Of a DNA stretch of 29,454 nucleotides, positions 29,285 to 29,454 are shown piece by piece. The notes under the pieces are model-generated. The model saw only the letters and a list, made by a program, of their open reading frames with translations. It was not told where the DNA came from and did no database searches. Source of the stretch: Actinomycetota bacterium. Lineage in GTDB: Bacteria; Actinomycetota; UBA4738; G016210805. The position numbers were made by a program, and so were the translations under genes. The stretch spans positions 1 to 29,454 of the forward strand of contig JACQTL010000071.1 of assembly GCA_016210805.1 (NCBI GenBank), given 5' to 3'. Position 1 is the stretch's first letter. Every line of letters begins with the position of its first letter.

Positions 29285-29454
29285 GGCTCGGGGGTCCCTT
29301 CGCGAACGCTTCGAGGCGGCGTGTCGCCACGCCGGTACGCGTCGATCATAGCAAGGATCTCGTCCGCGGCCCGGAAGAGGTCGTCGTTCACCACGACGTG
29401 GTCGAACCGGGGCCGCTCGGCCATCTCCTCCTCGGCCGTGGCGAGGCGAAGGGC
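29281..29454 (-). CDS. gmk: Guanylate kinase, C-terminal part (cut by window edge)
   Basis: Phosphorylates GMP to GDP. The last 57 residues are present: ALRLATAEEEMAERPRFDHV followed by VVNDDLFRAADEILAMI, which is the lid-to-C-terminal section of guanylate kinases. The P-loop and GMP-binding parts lie beyond the window. The stop overlaps the rpoZ start by 4 nt. The tail after AMIDAYRRG is short and divergent, as usual. Confidence 0.93.
   Translation of the reverse strand, partial: ALRLATAEEEMAERPRFDHVVVNDDLFRAADEILAMIDAYRRGDTPPRSVREGTPEP

Noticed and set aside
1..29454. tRNA or rRNA genes, CRISPR arrays, insertion sequences
   Set aside because: No cloverleaf sequence, spaced direct repeats, transposase motifs or terminal inverted repeats were recognised; a covariance-model scan would be decisive for tRNAs.

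Overview
The window is about 29.5 kb of very GC-rich DNA. It carries 28 protein genes, 26 complete and one cut at each edge, and almost no non-coding space. Gene order and protein signatures point to the Actinomycetota. The right half runs, in transcription order, gmk-rpoZ-coaBC, then metK-priA-def-fmt-rsmB-rpe, then ribD-ribE-ribBA-ribH. The left half runs infC-rpmI-rplT-rRNA methyltransferase, then pheS-pheT, then argF. From memory, actinobacteria such as Mycobacterium keep the same blocks in similar order. The ATPase-dead PriA fits that phylum. The zinc-ribbon/cyclase/AAA/TPR giant protein and the unknown inserts suggest a deep-branching or uncultured lineage, but that is inference. No tRNA, rRNA, transposase, integrase or CRISPR array was seen.

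Layout from left to right. 1-210: start of argF (minus). 303-2673: a plus-strand pair of an ECF sigma factor and a large membrane-anchored protein with an 8-nt overlap, probably a regulatory unit. 2677-10160 (minus): pheT, pheS, an 814-residue protein of unknown function with a dinucleotide-binding motif, and a fusion of a SpoU-type RNA methyltransferase with a degenerate histidine-kinase module. 10205-11357 (minus): rplT, rpmI, infC. 11503-11709: a cold-shock protein with its own promoter and terminator. 11820-15838 (minus): an FMN-riboswitch-controlled riboflavin operon (ribD, ribE, ribBA, ribH) with a small cupin gene as its last member; the genes overlap end to start. 15961-22277 (minus): a response regulator-GGDEF protein overlapping rpe, then rsmB, fmt, def and priA. 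22291-23478: metK. 23591-24127 (plus): a protein of two Lrp/AsnC-like ligand-binding domains without a DNA-binding domain. 24161-27739 (minus): the cyclase/AAA/TPR protein. 27838-29454 (minus): coaBC, rpoZ and the end of gmk.

Most genes serve translation (IF3, L20, L35, PheRS, RsmB, Fmt, Def, the rRNA methyltransferase) or cofactor and one-carbon supply (riboflavin, CoA, SAM). Signalling genes are interspersed: the ECF pair, the kinase-like fusion, the response regulator-GGDEF protein, the class III cyclase and the RAM-only protein.

Several start codons (argF, the cyclase gene, and possibly metK, pheS and rpe) sit 6-10 nt after a -10-like hexamer (TAGACT, TATGCT, TAGAAT) with no ribosome binding site, which suggests leaderless transcripts. 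infC has a perfect ribosome binding site but no canonical start codon at the expected distance. The most unusual element is the RNA methyltransferase-histidine kinase fusion at 8721-10160.
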